Positions 50,922-63,545 of a stretch of DNA of 64,000 bases are shown here, one piece after another (the first letter of the stretch is position 1; the number at the start of each line of letters is the position of its first letter). The stretch is from NCBI GenBank assembly GCA_027186245.1, contig CP114491.1, forward strand, positions 8,739,501 to 8,803,500. The letters are read 5' to 3'. The stretch comes from Coriaria nepalensis. Taxonomy: Eukaryota; Streptophyta; Magnoliopsida; Cucurbitales; Coriariaceae. The notes below the pieces were generated by a model. The model was not told the origin of the DNA. It saw only the letters and a list, made by a program, of their open reading frames with translations, and made no database searches. The translations under genes and the position numbers were made by a program.

Positions 50922-52749
50922 TCAAACCATGTAAGAAGCTTCGGTTTCACCTTCTTCGTTGTCATGCAATTCGGATCGTGCTCTGTACTTACAAACTGGA
51001 CATGTTCCTTGTTGCCGGAGCCATGGATCAATGCAATTTGCATGAAACTGCAAAATGAGATTAGTTGAAGAATGGTAGCTTGTTTAACAACAATATAAAA
51101 GCAATGACATGAAAAAATATTGGCTAAAGATGGAGGTGAAAGAAGATGATAAACCTGGTGTAGGCATGGCAAGCTGCGTAGAAGTTCTCCGACATTAACT
51201 TGCTCCAAGCAGACACTGCAAGTCAGTTCATCTTCTGAGGATTTTGTGCTCCCAACTGAATTGGCTGGATCTTGTTTCTTCTGGAAAAGAAATGAGAACA
51301 GATTCATAGATTGGTAATGAATGTATATGGATATTTCTAAAATGCAGATGTGCTTGGTGAATGCAATTGGTATCAACTTCTAGAAACAAGAGACAGGAGA
51401 AAGAAACCTCAGTAGTTGTTGAAGAGGAGCCCGGTTGAATCGTTAGGGTGTGGTTGGAACCGCTGTGAAAAATTCAAGACCCAAGTTGAAATGTTATTGC
51501 AAGTATGAAATAAGTTACTGTTAAATTCGAGGCTTCCTAAGCAGCAATACTCTAAACACCAGCAACAAAATTTTGAGTCTAATAGAAATGACAATCCTAT
51601 AAGATATTTGGAGATCCAGTTCACAATTTAGTCCTTAATCACTCGAACAAATAATCAGAAAAACCTGAGTCCTGAAATGCCCACACACATGATATGGAGA
51701 TTGCATCCCTTTGAATTGCTTATAGAGAAACTTAAGAATTTGCAGAATAACACTACAAAGATGATTCAACAAGCCCTATTGCTTGCTTACCTTTGCGCAC
51801 CAGAGACCTTATACTTATGAACAGGAAGGGCATTTATCTCTTCTTCACTCATTGAAGGAACTGTTGGAATATTGTCTGAATCCAATGCTCTCAAAGTTTC
51901 ATAATCTGAAAGTGAACATATTTTAGGGCAGAATCATTCGATGGATAACTATGTTAAATGTTATGACCCAAGATTTAAAACTCATTTTGTACTAATGCAA
52001 TACCTAGGTCATCAAATTCCCGGTCAAGTAATGCAAGCTGAAGTCTAAGGCCCTGTAAACGCCCTCTGGTTGCGAACGCAATGGACGGTGGCATTTGCAA
52101 CCGCAACTCAGTATGCCCCAGAAGACCACTGGCTGCCATTGCATGGGCTTGGGCTTGAGCCTGGAGTTGTTGACAAGTTGCATACATCCTTAATGTTGTA
52201 GCCATCACGAAAACACCAACCACAAGCCAGAGCTGTAATTTTTTAAAATGAAAAAAAATAAATAAAAAATAAAAAACAATAAGCTGTTGTGCAATCAGGA
52301 TGATCAAAGAGTAAAACTAATAGTATATACCGACACAAGAGATAGTAATTACCAGAAAGTTAGGTGACATTTGGTGTGAGTTTAATATCATGAATAACAA
52401 CAGAACTGATGGAAAAATAGATAATCATGGTTAATAAAATGGCATGACAAAATATGCTTTACTGCTTATTTACAGATAATGAGTAATTAATACATGAGAA
52501 ATGATCTATCTACCTGTGAGAAGAAAAGCAAGTGAGTTAGAATTAACTGGACGGGCTGAATGAACACGCTGACCAACAACAGAAGAAATATCAGTATACA
52601 AGTTGGAAAGTCAAAGCAGAAACAGAACTTACAATAAAGCATGAAAACCTACAAAAATTATTGCATACCATTGTACGCCGCTCAGGTATAAATCCAGAGA
52701 GACCACTCTCTATATCTGGTGCTCTCGTTCCTCGGAAAACAAAACTCAT
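50922..52749 (-). CDS. SDIR1: RING-H2 E3 ubiquitin ligase SDIR1
   Basis: Eight exons on the minus strand: 52749-52669, 52568-52514, 52405-52353, 52232-52004, 51905-51791, 51462-51408, 51280-51155, 51047-50922, giving 279 aa. The N-terminus MSFVFRGTRAPDIESG, two hydrophobic membrane segments (about LAFLLTVLLLFMIL and FLLWLVVGVFVMATTL), the motif LQGLRLQLALLDREFDDLDY and a C-terminal RING-H2 finger (Cys217 to Cys257, with CLHQFH in the centre) match SDIR1 along its length. The protein ends ASYMV, as in Arabidopsis. SDIR1 is an endoplasmic-reticulum-anchored E3 ligase that promotes abscisic acid signalling and salt and drought responses. All metal-binding Cys and His are present. The 5' leader probably runs to about 53690, with one or more introns. 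The promoter lies in a segment duplicated at 55.9 kb. Confidence 0.97.
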
Positions 52750-53708
52750 GCTGTGAGAATTTTATGGGATCTCGTTACAGGAAAATGTAGGCTCACCAAG
52801 ACGGAAATCCTACAGCTTCACCAAATATACAGCAGAATTCAGGAGAGAGTTACACACTAAGTATCGTGATAGAAAGAAATCCAAAAGTTAAGAATGCCGG
52901 CCATATTCATCTGAAATCCATTTGGACAGTGGACTAAGATTACTAGAACCTCGTAGACAACAAACGTCTACAATGCCTTGTTTTGAACACTGATTTCAAC
53001 TCGCAATAAATCGAAATATTACTACATTTTATAAGTTAAATGCACATTTATAATAATAAAAAAATTAGGGTTTTGTTACCAAATGTGTATATTGTAATTC
53101 AAATAGCATTCAATTATAACATCTAACGGGTGAATGTCTGCAAAGCGAGTTATCGAAAACAATCCCAAATCCAATCAGCATATGAAACTTTCCACATATT
53201 CACTACCAGTGTTTGCCATGGGTGGAAATTTCCATAAAAATTCCAAATTTTGCTCCGCATACATCAAAATTTAATAAGAAAAAAATAAAACAAAGGCAAT
53301 ATGAAAATTAAGCTACAAAACAAAAGCTAACCTAACCAAGACGATGGAACTACGTTGCTCCGTGAGACTTAATAACAGGATTTATATGTGAAACCAAGCG
53401 AAACAGGAATTTCAGTTCAGCTACTAAGAAATTTCTTAAGAGGAAAGAGAACGCACAGAAAAATAGCGAGAATCATGAGATACAGCTTTAGATCCTAAAT
53501 TGACCTGATTTGACATCAAGAAATAAGCTACTAGATGGAAATTGAGAAGAAATAAATACTTACACAATGAAAAAAGGAAAAAAAAAAAAAAAAGCATCAA
53601 CGATTTAGTCACTGCAAACAATTTTGAATCATTTCGTCCCCTTCGTTTATCTGTAGGAATCTAGAGGTTCTTCGAAGGAGACGAGGAAGCCGAGCCTGCC
53701 CAGCGAGA

Positions 53709-53965
53709 GACGTGACGAGCTAAACGCTTTGCGAAATGGGCTGTGTTGGCTTTATGGGCTCGGCTACCAAGCAGGCCCATATATTGCTTTTCGACCGAAC
53801 CGACATGGTTTCTAGTAAATTCTAGTTTCTAACGGCTTCTTTGATTTTTCTGTTATTTTTCCTTTTTCCGACAAAAGAAAATATGATCTGTATAGTCCAG
53901 TTTTGATAAGCAGCCAGTATATTTTCTTTTTTTTTTTAATTCCAAGGTGTTTGGTTTAGGAGCTG
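53709..53965. repeat. SDIR1 promoter segment, copy 1 of a dispersed duplication
   Basis: From gacgtgacgagct through aggcccata, tttctaacggcttctttgat, ccgacaaaa, atatgatctgtat and gttttgataagca, this segment matches 55933-56275 in the same order and orientation, with small insertions. It lies at the 5' end of the SDIR1 transcription unit, so it overlaps the promoter. Confidence 0.85.
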
Positions 53966-55930
53966 ATTGCATAGCGCTTATATAGTCTATATAATTTGGA
54001 TCGTTTATATAGATTTAGTGTCTCTGAGCAAGCCATACCATTTGAAGACGAAACATGCAAATCACTCTATGATGTATGTTTCATATTTCTTTTACAAATG
54101 TCTTCTTCTTAATATTCTTCTTAAATGTGTGAATGGTTTTCTCATAGCTCACTCTACTTCAAAAGTAATGGGATAATTGATTAAAATTATTGATTATGCT
54201 AATGTAAATTTTCAAATATTATTATTCTTTTATTGAGCTTAGATGACTTCGTCAATGAAATAGATAAGTTATTTTCATAATTTCATCATCATCATTGGTC
54301 TTACCATATTTTGTAAGATTTGTTTTCACATCAAGAAAGTGGCCTAGGCAAGTTACTCTAAACAACTACAACTGTTGTGGATTAAGTTTTTATTTTATGT
54401 GATCCATTAAAACTTCTTACTTTGCTATCATAGTAGTACGACACTTGAAGCGCAGACCATTGTCGATTACGAGTTGAAGTTGGGATCAGATTGGAAGTTG
54501 ATCACCCTTAAAATAAATAAATTCAAAAATTGAATATTAGTATACATAAATATTAAAGCTAATCAATAGAAAAATACTTCATAATTAACAAAAAAAAAAA
54601 CAATGTGCTCTACAAATCGAAAGACCATGTAACTCTAAGAGTTGAAAGACCTCGACCCTATGAAGGGGTATTCGACCCTTAGAATTATTTTACGGGTCGA
54701 AAGATCTCGACCTGTGAAGGAGCATTCGACTCTTAGACTTACTTTATAGGTCGAAGAGACTCGATTCTATGGAGAGCCTCGACCTAGGAATGGGCTTTCG
54801 ACCCATAGAGTTATATGAAGGTTTTAGGACGCTTACTAGATTACTCAGATGAGAGTTTTTCGGCGTTGATTCTAGTACCGCTTTTAACTTCTTAGCTTCC
54901 CGTTGAGGTGAGATTGAAGGACCATCTTTCTTTTTTCTTTTTTATTGGTCTTCCTTTACATTCCTACATGTTCGAGGTATCAAGGGTTGTCAAAATGAAT
55001 TGGGGGGTTTTTTTTTTTAATGGAGAATGAGTTCATGAGCTTGAATGAATTTGGTATTTGCTTTTTAAGAATGAAAATTCAAAATTTCGAACACGCGTTA
55101 ATGGAGAGTAAGGTATGAATAAAAGAAAATAAAATTGGGGAAGCGAGGGGAAGAAAAATAAAATAAAAAATATGCGGATTAAACTCAATGATCCATGTAT
55201 TTCATACCTAAAAAACATGATTTGTCTAAAAATAATGGTTTTACATAAATGGTCTAAATTACACGAACTGCATGGATGCAATACAATTCGACCCTTTTGA
55301 TCTAACATGGAGAAGCGCAAGGTCCCGTGAGATTTAACTCTAAGTCGTTGGATACCAACCTTCAATCAGTCTCAAAAGAGAAAAATACTATATCTCCAGT
55401 ATTGGTAACCTGAGAATTAAATTGAATGTCAATATTTTTATGTCAATAATTAAAAATATTTTAGCGTGGCTTAAAGATCTTCAGAAATAAGATTTTTTTT
55501 TTTTTTTTCATTTTTTAGTGCCGGTCGGAAAACTGTGTGATTGTTCAACAAATCAAGAATTTTCTTGGCTATTTTTTTAATTAAAAAATTGTTTTAAAAT
55601 TCAGGTTGAGTAAATACATATAAGTTCGGGGGCCATTTGGCAATAATTTCTATTTTTCAAATTTTCAATTATTTTTTTCATATAATGATCATAAGAAAAC
55701 GTTTTTATAGTTGTAGAAAATAAAACCTTTTTTTTTTTTGTTGATATTTTACAAATTTTTTTACAAAAACAAAATTTTAAATAATAGATTAAAAAAAAAA
55801 TATAACCAAATATATATATATATATATATATCAGCTGAAAAAAAATTGATTTTCATAATTATAAATACAGATTTAGATTTCATCCTTACAAAAAAAAACT
55901 AAAGTCATAACCTATCTAAACTGCAATAAA
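53966..55930. other. Intergenic DNA between the two promoter-like copies
   Basis: AT-rich, with polyT tracts. The only structure I can define is the minisatellite at 54642-54820. Short open frames here have no coding support. Confidence 0.5.
54642..54820. repeat. Minisatellite of about 55 bases, three degenerate copies
   Basis: Copies start at about 54642, 54697 and 54751. Each has the order tcgaaagayctcgacc, a tatgaagg-like part, ttcgacycttaga and a tttayrgg end. A partial earlier copy may lie at 54616. The unit is rich in tcga, unlike its AT-rich surroundings. Confidence 0.7.
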
Positions 55931-55932
55931 TA

Positions 55933-56275
55933 GACGTGACGAGCTCAGACGCTTCGCATGTGGAATGGTCGTTGGGGTTAGCTTTCTGGGATCGGTTACC
56001 AAACAGGCCCATAAAAGAGAGAATTTTCGGTTCGGTTCGGTTCGGTTCACTCCCCATATAATGCTTTTCGACTAAAACGACGTGGTTTCAATTTTCTAAG
56101 TCAATTCTAGGTTTCTAACGGCTTCTTTGATTTTTTCTGTTACTTTTCCATTTTCCGACAAAAATAATATGATCTGTATTCTGTATAATAGTCTTGTTTT
56201 GATAAGCATCCAATATAAATTTTTTTATTTTTTTATTTTTTATTTGTTAACTCTACGGTGTTGGTTGAGAGTATA
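55933..56275. repeat. SDIR1 promoter-like segment, copy 2
   Basis: This is the matching copy of 53709-53965. It contains an extra block with four ggttc units (56026-56048) that copy 1 lacks, and reads acgacgtggtttc where copy 1 reads accgacatggtttc. No gene starts beside it: the next gene to the right is on the minus strand and begins at 58100. Confidence 0.85.
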
Positions 56276-56978
56276 AATTCGAGAATCAACTCGAAATTTT
56301 ACTGTCAAAACTCATATCAATAGAGATTATTTTTTATGATCAGTTATTAGCATGACTTAAAAAATAATGGGTCAAAAGGATCAAATTTACGGGACTTAAG
56401 AAATGAAGGAAGATAATAAAAATAAAAAGAAAATTATAAAAATTATAAAAATTATAAAAATTATAAAAATTACAAAATAAATTGAATATCTCAGTAAACT
56501 TTAAAAAAAATAAAAATGAAAAATAAAAAATTGTTGGAACCGGTCGGTAAACTGTGATAGTTCCGACAAGTCAATAGTTTTCCGACAAGTGTATTCAAAT
56601 TCAGGTTTGAGAAAATAACAAATAAGGAAGCTTCTCAGATTTAGACTTCATGCTTATAAAAATACTAAAAAGTCAAATATCCCTTGTTGAAGTAGCAAAT
56701 ACGATCACGTTACTGCACATATCAATGTTCGCTTCACCTCTTCCACCATAACCGGATTAAGCGAAAATAGTAGCCAAACTTCACAAACAGATAACATGGC
56801 CTATGCAACATGCTTCATACTAAGCAACAACTTGAAGGTATATGTATACAGAGCCAGGAATATGAAATTACAGAACCATGAAAATGAACAGACCTACATA
56901 TCACAACAGCAAAGAACTTCAAATATTAATTGAATTACTCCAATTCACAACAGACTTTGTTCCCTTCTCAATCATGTA
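56276..56978. other. Intergenic region and RDUF-type gene 3' UTR
   Basis: Non-coding, with a short aaaattat repeat run near 56435-56470. The right part is the probable 3' UTR of the ligase gene. Confidence 0.5.
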
Positions 56979-58100
56979 TTACCGTCTTACTATCCGGCCC
57001 CGGCTATTAACCTCCATAGACCAAGTCCTCCTCTGTGTCGAAAGCAATCTACTCATTGGCCGATTTTCCGGACTAGAACTCGAAGTAGAAGCCACAGAAC
57101 TGGAAGATCCTCCTCCAACACAAGCAAAGATATTACCGAAAAACTGTCTCCAACCACCCCTCTCTCTCCTTCCCCCTATCCCTGGACCCCACGAAATCCT
57201 CCTCGGCACGCCTCCTCCGTCATTAAACCCACCATCCATTTCTGTATAAACTACCGGAAGCTCTCTCTCCCCGGACCTTCTACCTCCAGTAAACCTCCCC
57301 ACTGCAAAACCACCTCCAGGTAATCTCCATATAGTCAGTCCCACATTCTCTTCCTCATTTTGACTAACAGATTGTCCGTTTTCACCAGGTATTAAATCAG
57401 TCGAGTTATGAGTATCAATCGGAAGCTCATGGCGACAAACAGGGCAAGAATTGTGAAGTGAAAGCCAAGGAAGAATGCAATCTGAATGGTATATATGCTT
57501 ACAGGGCATTTCTCGAGCTTCTGTTCCGAATTCAAACGCTTCTTTACAAACAGCACAGTGAGCCTCGGTTTCTAAGTGAGTGTTTCCTATTTCGATGACT
57601 GGCATCGATTCAATCGCGGATTTTGATGCAGGAGGATTTTCGAATCGTCCTATACCGTTGATTTCAATCTGAGAAAGGCGCTCCAATAGCCTGTCAAATC
57701 CAGAACCTAATAAAAACTCCGACATACTTGCCGGTAAAGGTCTCAGCCCAGAACCACCACCGTCATCGTAATAGAGATCGAATCCACTTCTTTCTACACC
57801 ATCGGACCCATCCGACGGTCCACGAAGAACGATCACAGGATTAAAAGGCGAACGATCGCCACCGTTCCTACGTGCTCTACCGAGAACCGGACTTGAACTT
57901 TGGTCCAAATTGGATCGCCGACCGATCCTGTACATCGCGGGAGAATGAATCCCCCTCCGCCGACCGTCCACGTGCACGGACCGCGGTGTGCCGTTGTCGA
58001 TCTCTTCGATGAATCCACTTTCGCAGTCGGAGCAGACAACAGAGTCCAGGTCCGAAACCCTAACGAAGCGATTGCATCGGTAACACCAATAAGACGACAT
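56979..58100 (-). CDS. RDUF: RING-H2 E3 ubiquitin ligase, RDUF1/2 type
   Basis: A single exon of 373 aa. The N-terminal zinc ribbon has [11 protein letters not shown] (residues 5-15) and [14 protein letters not shown] (22-35). The RING-H2 finger spans Cys182 to Cys222 ([26 protein letters not shown]) with all eight ligands. A DUF1117 region follows (about 252-330), with [26 protein letters not shown] and [14 protein letters not shown]. This layout defines the RDUF ligases, which act in the cytosol and nucleus; Arabidopsis RDUF1 and RDUF2 are induced by abscisic acid and drought. The intron-free structure is typical of the family. The start is the only ATG before the zinc ribbon. The flanking 58101-58300 is the likely 5' leader. 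Confidence 0.94.
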   Translation of the reverse strand: MSSYWCYRCNRFVRVSDLDSVVCSDCESGFIEEIDNGTPRSVHVDGRRRGIHSPAMYRIGRRSNLDQSSSPVLGRARRNGGDRSPFNPVIVLRGPSDGSDGVERSGFDLYYDDGGGSGLRPLPASMSEFLLGSGFDRLLERLSQIEINGIGRFENPPASKSAIESMPVIEIGNTHLETEAHCAVCKEAFEFGTEAREMPCKHIYHSDCILPWLSLHNSCPVCRHELPIDTHNSTDLIPGENGQSVSQNEEENVGLTIWRLPGGGFAVGRFTGGRRSGERELPVVYTEMDGGFNDGGGVPRRISWGPGIGGRRERGGWRQFFGNIFACVGGGSSSSVASTSSSSPENRPMSRLLSTQRRTWSMEVNSRGRIVRR

Positions 58101-58299
58101 CCCCGTCGAGGAAATGGAAAATTTAGAATCAAATTCTCCTAATTTTTAATCGGAGAAGTGAAGCGTAAGCCTAGATTAAGCAATAGAGAGGTTCGGGATC
58201 TGAAAAAACGAATCAAAATCAGAACTTGCGTTCAGAAAACCAGAGTAGACCGAGGATTTTGAGTTGAAGTGAAAAAAAAAAAAGAAAAAAAAAGTAGAA

Positions 58300-59590
58300 T
58301 AGAATAATGAGGATGAGGAGGTGTGGGGTCTAAGGAAATGCCAAAAAGAAGAAAAGGCTAAAAAAAAAAAGCAAAAAAAAAAGAAAAAAGCTTTATATTA
58401 TCGCGTCGTCATCGTCGCAAAAAATAGTGTTCAAAAAGCTTTATAATATCTCGACACGTGGCTTATATTATTGGGCAAATCTGTAGAACAACTTTCTGAA
58501 TAGTTGACAGCTGTTTTCTTCCTATTCAAGATAAAGAAAATTTCATAACTAAACTCGTGTTAATAAATAGATGTATAAGATATAATTTTATTTATTAAAT
58601 TATATTAAGATATATAATTTTTTATTATTTTATTTTTAAAAAAATTATTTTTAAATTATTTTAATATTTAATTTTTTCTATATTTTTATTTATAATAATT
58701 TTTTTTTTTCACTTAACTCATCCCATATAACCAGAGAGCTAAGGGTAGGTTATGAGGTCATCGCCCACCTCTTACCTTAATATTATCAAAATTTTGATAT
58801 TAAATTCTTAAAATTTTAAATAATAATTTATATATTTAAATTTATATTAAATTATAAGAGAGTTATTATCTAAAAATAATAATTTAAGATAATAAAATAT
58901 GAATTTTCATACTATATAATAAGTAATAGGCTAAGTTTTATAGTATAGGATAATAAAATATCATTAATATAATATATACGGTAATTAAGTGATTTATGTA
59001 TACAAATGTAGCGCGTGCCAGCCACCGGCTGGTCTAGGCTTAAACGCGACCATATGTAAATTGTAGAACATCCGGCTTTTCAGCGAACCAACCGCTATTC
59101 TTAGCCATCTTCTCCACAAAATCGGTTCAATTAACAAATTTGACTCCTAACAACCGGATTAACCGGTTAACCCGGAGAAAAATAGTAAACGGCTTTCCAC
59201 CTTTACCGGTCCGTCCGGTTAAGCACCCCCTTTCTTATACACATTCTTCATATCGATCAAACCCTTCCCAACTCCGGTTTTTTTCTTCTTTGCTCTTTTC
59301 TCACAAACCGAAACCCACTCCTTTTTTTTTTTTTTTTCCTCATCAACAGGCAAAAAAGAATCAAACAGAAGTAAGTCTCTATCTCTATCTATGTTTTCTC
59401 TGTTGTCGAATTAATCTAATTTTATGGATTACATTCATGGTGATTGATATTAGATGTTCTTCCGCAATCGTTCAAGCTATTTTTGTTAAATCCATCAGAT
59501 AAAGTTATGGAAAATTTTGACAAACTTTTTCTTTCTTTTCCTTTTGAATTTGATTGATAGTGATTGTTCATTTGTTGTTCTTGTTGTAAA
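58300..59590. other. Region between divergent RDUF and hAT-derived genes
   Basis: This is the shared upstream region of two divergent genes, AT-rich at 58540-58990. A 5'-UTR intron of the hAT-derived gene is plausible from about 59371 (gtaagt) to the AG just before 59597. The open frame at 59140-59502 has no coding support. Confidence 0.45.
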
Positions 59591-59607
59591 AAAAGGGTCT
59601 GATTTTA

Positions 59608-62126
59608 ATGGCTGCTTCCGGGTTAGAACCCGTACCGATTACACCCCAAAAACACGACCCAGCATGGAAGCATTGCCAAATGTTTAAGAATGAGGAAAGG
59701 GTCCAGCTCAAGTGCAATTATTGCACCAAATTGTTTAAAGGTGGAGGGATTCATAGGATTAAAGAACATCTTGCCGGCCAAAAGGGTAATGCCTCTACTT
59801 GTCTTAGAGTTCCCCCTGATGTTAGAAACTTAATGCAACAGAGCTTAAATGGTGTTGTGGTTAAGAAGAGGAAGAGACAAAAGCTCGACCAAGATGCCCC
59901 AAATGTTAGTCTTCTCACTAATGGTGAAAATGCAGTCGAGGCTTTTCCTAATCATTTGATTTCTGTTTCGAATTCGCTCGAACCCAGTCCGGATTTGTTA
60001 GTAAATCACGAAGAAGTAGTTGTAAGCAATAAAAGTAGTGTAGATCGGAAGAAGAGGAGGAGGGTTAAGAACTCTTCTCCTGCTGGAAATGATATCATTG
60101 CCGTTTATAATGGAACTGGTTTTGTTTCTAGAAAGGTTGATAATCAAGTTCATATGGCGATCGGACGGTTCTTATTCGATATAGGGGCATCTCTTGATTC
60201 AGTGAACTCGTCTTATTTCCAGCCTATGTTAGATGCTATTGTTTCAGCTGGTCAAGGATCTGTACCGCCTTCTTATAACGATCTTCGTGGTTTGGTTCTG
60301 AAGCATTCATTGGACGAAGTAAAGAACGACTATGAGAGATGTAAAGCAACATGGGAAAGAACGGGTTGTTCAGTTTTGATCGAGGAGTGTTTAAATGAAA
60401 CCGGTCAGATAAAGCTAAATACTTTCGTGTACTGTCCTGAAGGAACAGTGTTTTTGGAATCTATAGATGCATCTAAAATCATAGAATCTTCGGATTCACT
60501 TTATGAGTTGCTTAAGAAAGTGGTGGAACAAGTTGGAGTGAAGAATGTAATTCAAGTGATTACTGGTAATGAAGATCCATTTATCATTGCCAGTAAGAGG
60601 TTGACTGATACTTATCCTACCCTTTATTGGACTCCATGTTCTGCTCGTTGTATAGCTTCCATACTCGAAGACTTCGGAAACATTGAATGGATAAATACAG
60701 TAATTGAACAAGCTAGATCAATAACAAGATTTGTATACAATAATTGTTTGGTTTTAAACATAGTTAGAAGGTTTACTTGTGGCATTGATATTATAGAACC
60801 AAGCACCACTAGATCTTCTACAAACTTTTGTACTATAAAAAGAATGGTTGATCTAAAACATAATCTTCAGTCCATGGTGACTTCACAAGAGTGGATGGAT
60901 TGCCCATTTTCCAAGAAACCTGGCGGTTTGGAAATGTTAGATTTAGTAAGTAATCAGTCGTTTTGGTCTTCTTGTTCGTTAATTACTCATTTGACAAGTT
61001 CTCTATTACGGGTTTTAAGGATAGTGAGTAGTAAAAGGAGGCCTGCTATGGGATATGTTTATGCGGGAATGTATCGGGTGAAAGAAGCTATTAAGACGGA
61101 GCTTGTCAAAAGTGAGGATTATATGATCTATTGGAATATTATAGATCGAAGGTGGGACCAGCAGTGGCATCATCCTCTTCATGCAGCCGGGTTTTACCTT
61201 AACCCCAAATTCTTTTACAGTATTGAAGGGAATATTCCAAGCCAGATTCACTCCGTGATGCTTGATTGCATAGAGAGACTGGTTAGTGATACTAAAGTGC
61301 AAGATAAGATCATTAAAGAGGTTAACTTGTACAAGAATGCATTTGGTGATTTGGGGAGAAAGATGGCTATTCGAGCTAGAGACACGCTACTTCCTGGTGA
61401 GTAGATATTTAGCTGTAAAGGAAAGAAAAATATGATATATTTTTTTTTTCTCGGTGTTTTTTGAATTAATGAATGTTCATTTTTAGCTGAATGGTGGTCA
61501 ACATATGGAGGAGGATGTCCGAATTTGGCACGATTAGCGGTCCGAATTCTCAGCCAAACATCCAGCTTGATTGAATTCATGATAAATAAGATTCCTTTGG
61601 AGAAAATTCATGACATGAGTAATCACTTAGAGCATCACCGCATTAGCGATCTTGTCTTTGTTCACCACAACTTGCGATTAAAACACAAGTAAGCCGTCGA
61701 ACTTAAAATATGCAAAGCTGTTTTTTTTTTCTTTAACATTTTTTTTTAATGAAATAATATTCTTGCAGGTTCAGTAAGACCAACGGAAACGATCCGACAG
61801 ACCCGATTTCATTTGATTGTGTTAATAGTGTTGAGGAATGGGTGAGTAAGAAGAACTTGTGCTTAGAAGATTGTGGAAGTCTGAATTGGACGGCACTGGA
61901 TCCTCCCTCTGCTTCTACTCTTCTCTTAGGGCCTTCGAACGATGATGCTGAAGATTTGGGTACAGGTAAATAACTTAGTTGCTTGTTCAATACTTAGATT
62001 ATAAGAAGCCACATTTATAATCAAAGTGACTATCTTTTTGACCAATGTGCAGGGTTTTATGATAGTGAGATATTCAAAAGAACAGGCGAAGAGGAGAATA
62101 TTCTAGACAATGTAGTAAGCCAATAA
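59608..62126 (+). CDS. Domesticated hAT transposase with BED zinc finger
   Basis: Four exons: 59608-61396, 61487-61688, 61769-61965, 62053-62126, giving 753 aa. A BED-type zinc finger lies at about residues 15-65 (AWKHCQMFKN, CNYCTKLFKGGGIHRIKEHL). A DUF659 transposase core follows (about 185-360), then a hAT C-terminal dimerisation region with RPAMGYVYAGMYRVKEAIK, AGFYLNPKFFYS and AEWWSTYGGGCPNLARLAVR. It matches the plant 'HAT transposon superfamily' genes such as Arabidopsis AT3G22220 and AT4G15020, which are conserved single-locus genes rather than mobile elements. Supporting domestication, there are introns in the C-terminal part and no terminal inverted repeats are evident. Expected catalytic positions are changed: IEECLNE (258-264) where the DGW motif is usual, VITGNED (317-323) where VTDN is usual, and SARC (345-348) where AAHC is usual. 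A DNA-binding or regulatory role in the nucleus is likely but unproven. Confidence 0.92.
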
Positions 62127-63545
62127 TAACTTGACCCTGTTAGATGATCCAGTAGAGGTTAGTAGTAGTTTGTTATATTTGAAGATGGGGAAATTTCTCA
62201 TGTACATCCTGTTCTTTGTAGTTTTAGTAATGCTTGAATCATTAAAGGGGTCTAAGTCAACATAATGTATAGCTTGCTACAAAGAGTTAGACAGACAGCT
62301 GGTATATTAGCTGGTTTGGCCTGGGATAATGGTGATTAGTAGCTTTAAACATGTGGTTTAAGTTGGTTTAATTAAACATGATTGTATTGCCAACATAACA
62401 GGACAGTTGATGCCTTAGTCAGATCTGACCGGTTTCTATGTTATAAGACGTTTTTTGCATGAGTGCGTTATGAATCAGACAAACACACTTTGACAGCACA
62501 TGGATTCGTTGAATACCGAGCACATACATTAATATTTAAAAAATAAATAAATCTTTATTTATGTTATTACTGAGCGTTGCTCTCTATCGCTTGCATCATT
62601 GCTAGAGGCCAGCTCAGAGTCCGAAATCAACTCTTCAACTTCACTTTTGGCTAACTATTTTTTTATAAGACTTATTACAGCTTTTGGTTATAACATAAGG
62701 AACCCATCATCTTCAATTATGTTTTTATTATAATACTCAAGTTTCGACGGTATTATGCCATTGAGATCCCATGTGATGATAGTAGATATGATGTTTGTTC
62801 CACAGGTTTTCTCCACCAACCTTTGACGTGCTCCAAAAGGTCTATGCACAAATTTGCTATTAAACTTGTAGAAATATCATGGGCAGATGATATTTTTTTC
62901 ACCCTAAATTATCATGATCATTATTTAAGACTTAATCTTCCTATTTATCACGTTTAAAAAAATACCCTTAAATTATGAGATCACAATTTTCTCTATCCAG
63001 TACCGTTGTTTTTTGCGTTACATGATTGCAGAAAATATAGTAATATAGAGAGATTAAATGTAACATAAATCATAATTTAAGTGAGTAAATTATGACTTAA
63101 GGGGAGGAAATTATGATTTGAAGATAGTTTAGGAGGGTTACCGTTAAAACATGATAGTTCCGAGCTGATAAGTCTAACGTGGAGTTTAATGGAGGTTGAA
63201 GTGTCATTCGGCCAAATATCATAGACCAAGATAAGTGTTTGTTTGGTGAGAAAAGAATAGGAAAAGAATCACGCCACCTTTCTCTAAGAAACAAAAAAAA
63301 AAAAAAAAAAACATTTCACGTGTTCATATCACATCGTACGAAGACTACTGCAAAAATTATGACCTATAGTTTTGTCTACACCACAAAAATAAACCTTTCC
63401 AATAAACCTAAACTCGAATTGATCATGTTTGTAACAGTTTACTACCTGTGATGTAACGAGAGAACTTATTATCATCCCAACATAAACCCAACTATGATAT
63501 GTACAAGCAGGTTAACAAGATGGGACCTTATATTGTCACTACCGG
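62127..63545. other. 3' UTR of the hAT-derived gene and intergenic region
   Basis: Non-coding, ending in the probable 3' UTR of the minus-strand receptor kinase gene. A run of A lies near 63293-63311. Nothing else was recognised. Confidence 0.5.

Noticed and set aside
59140..59502. Plus-strand frame of 120 codons upstream of the hAT-derived gene
   Set aside because: It spans promoter, polyT tract and a probable leader intron and has no family match.
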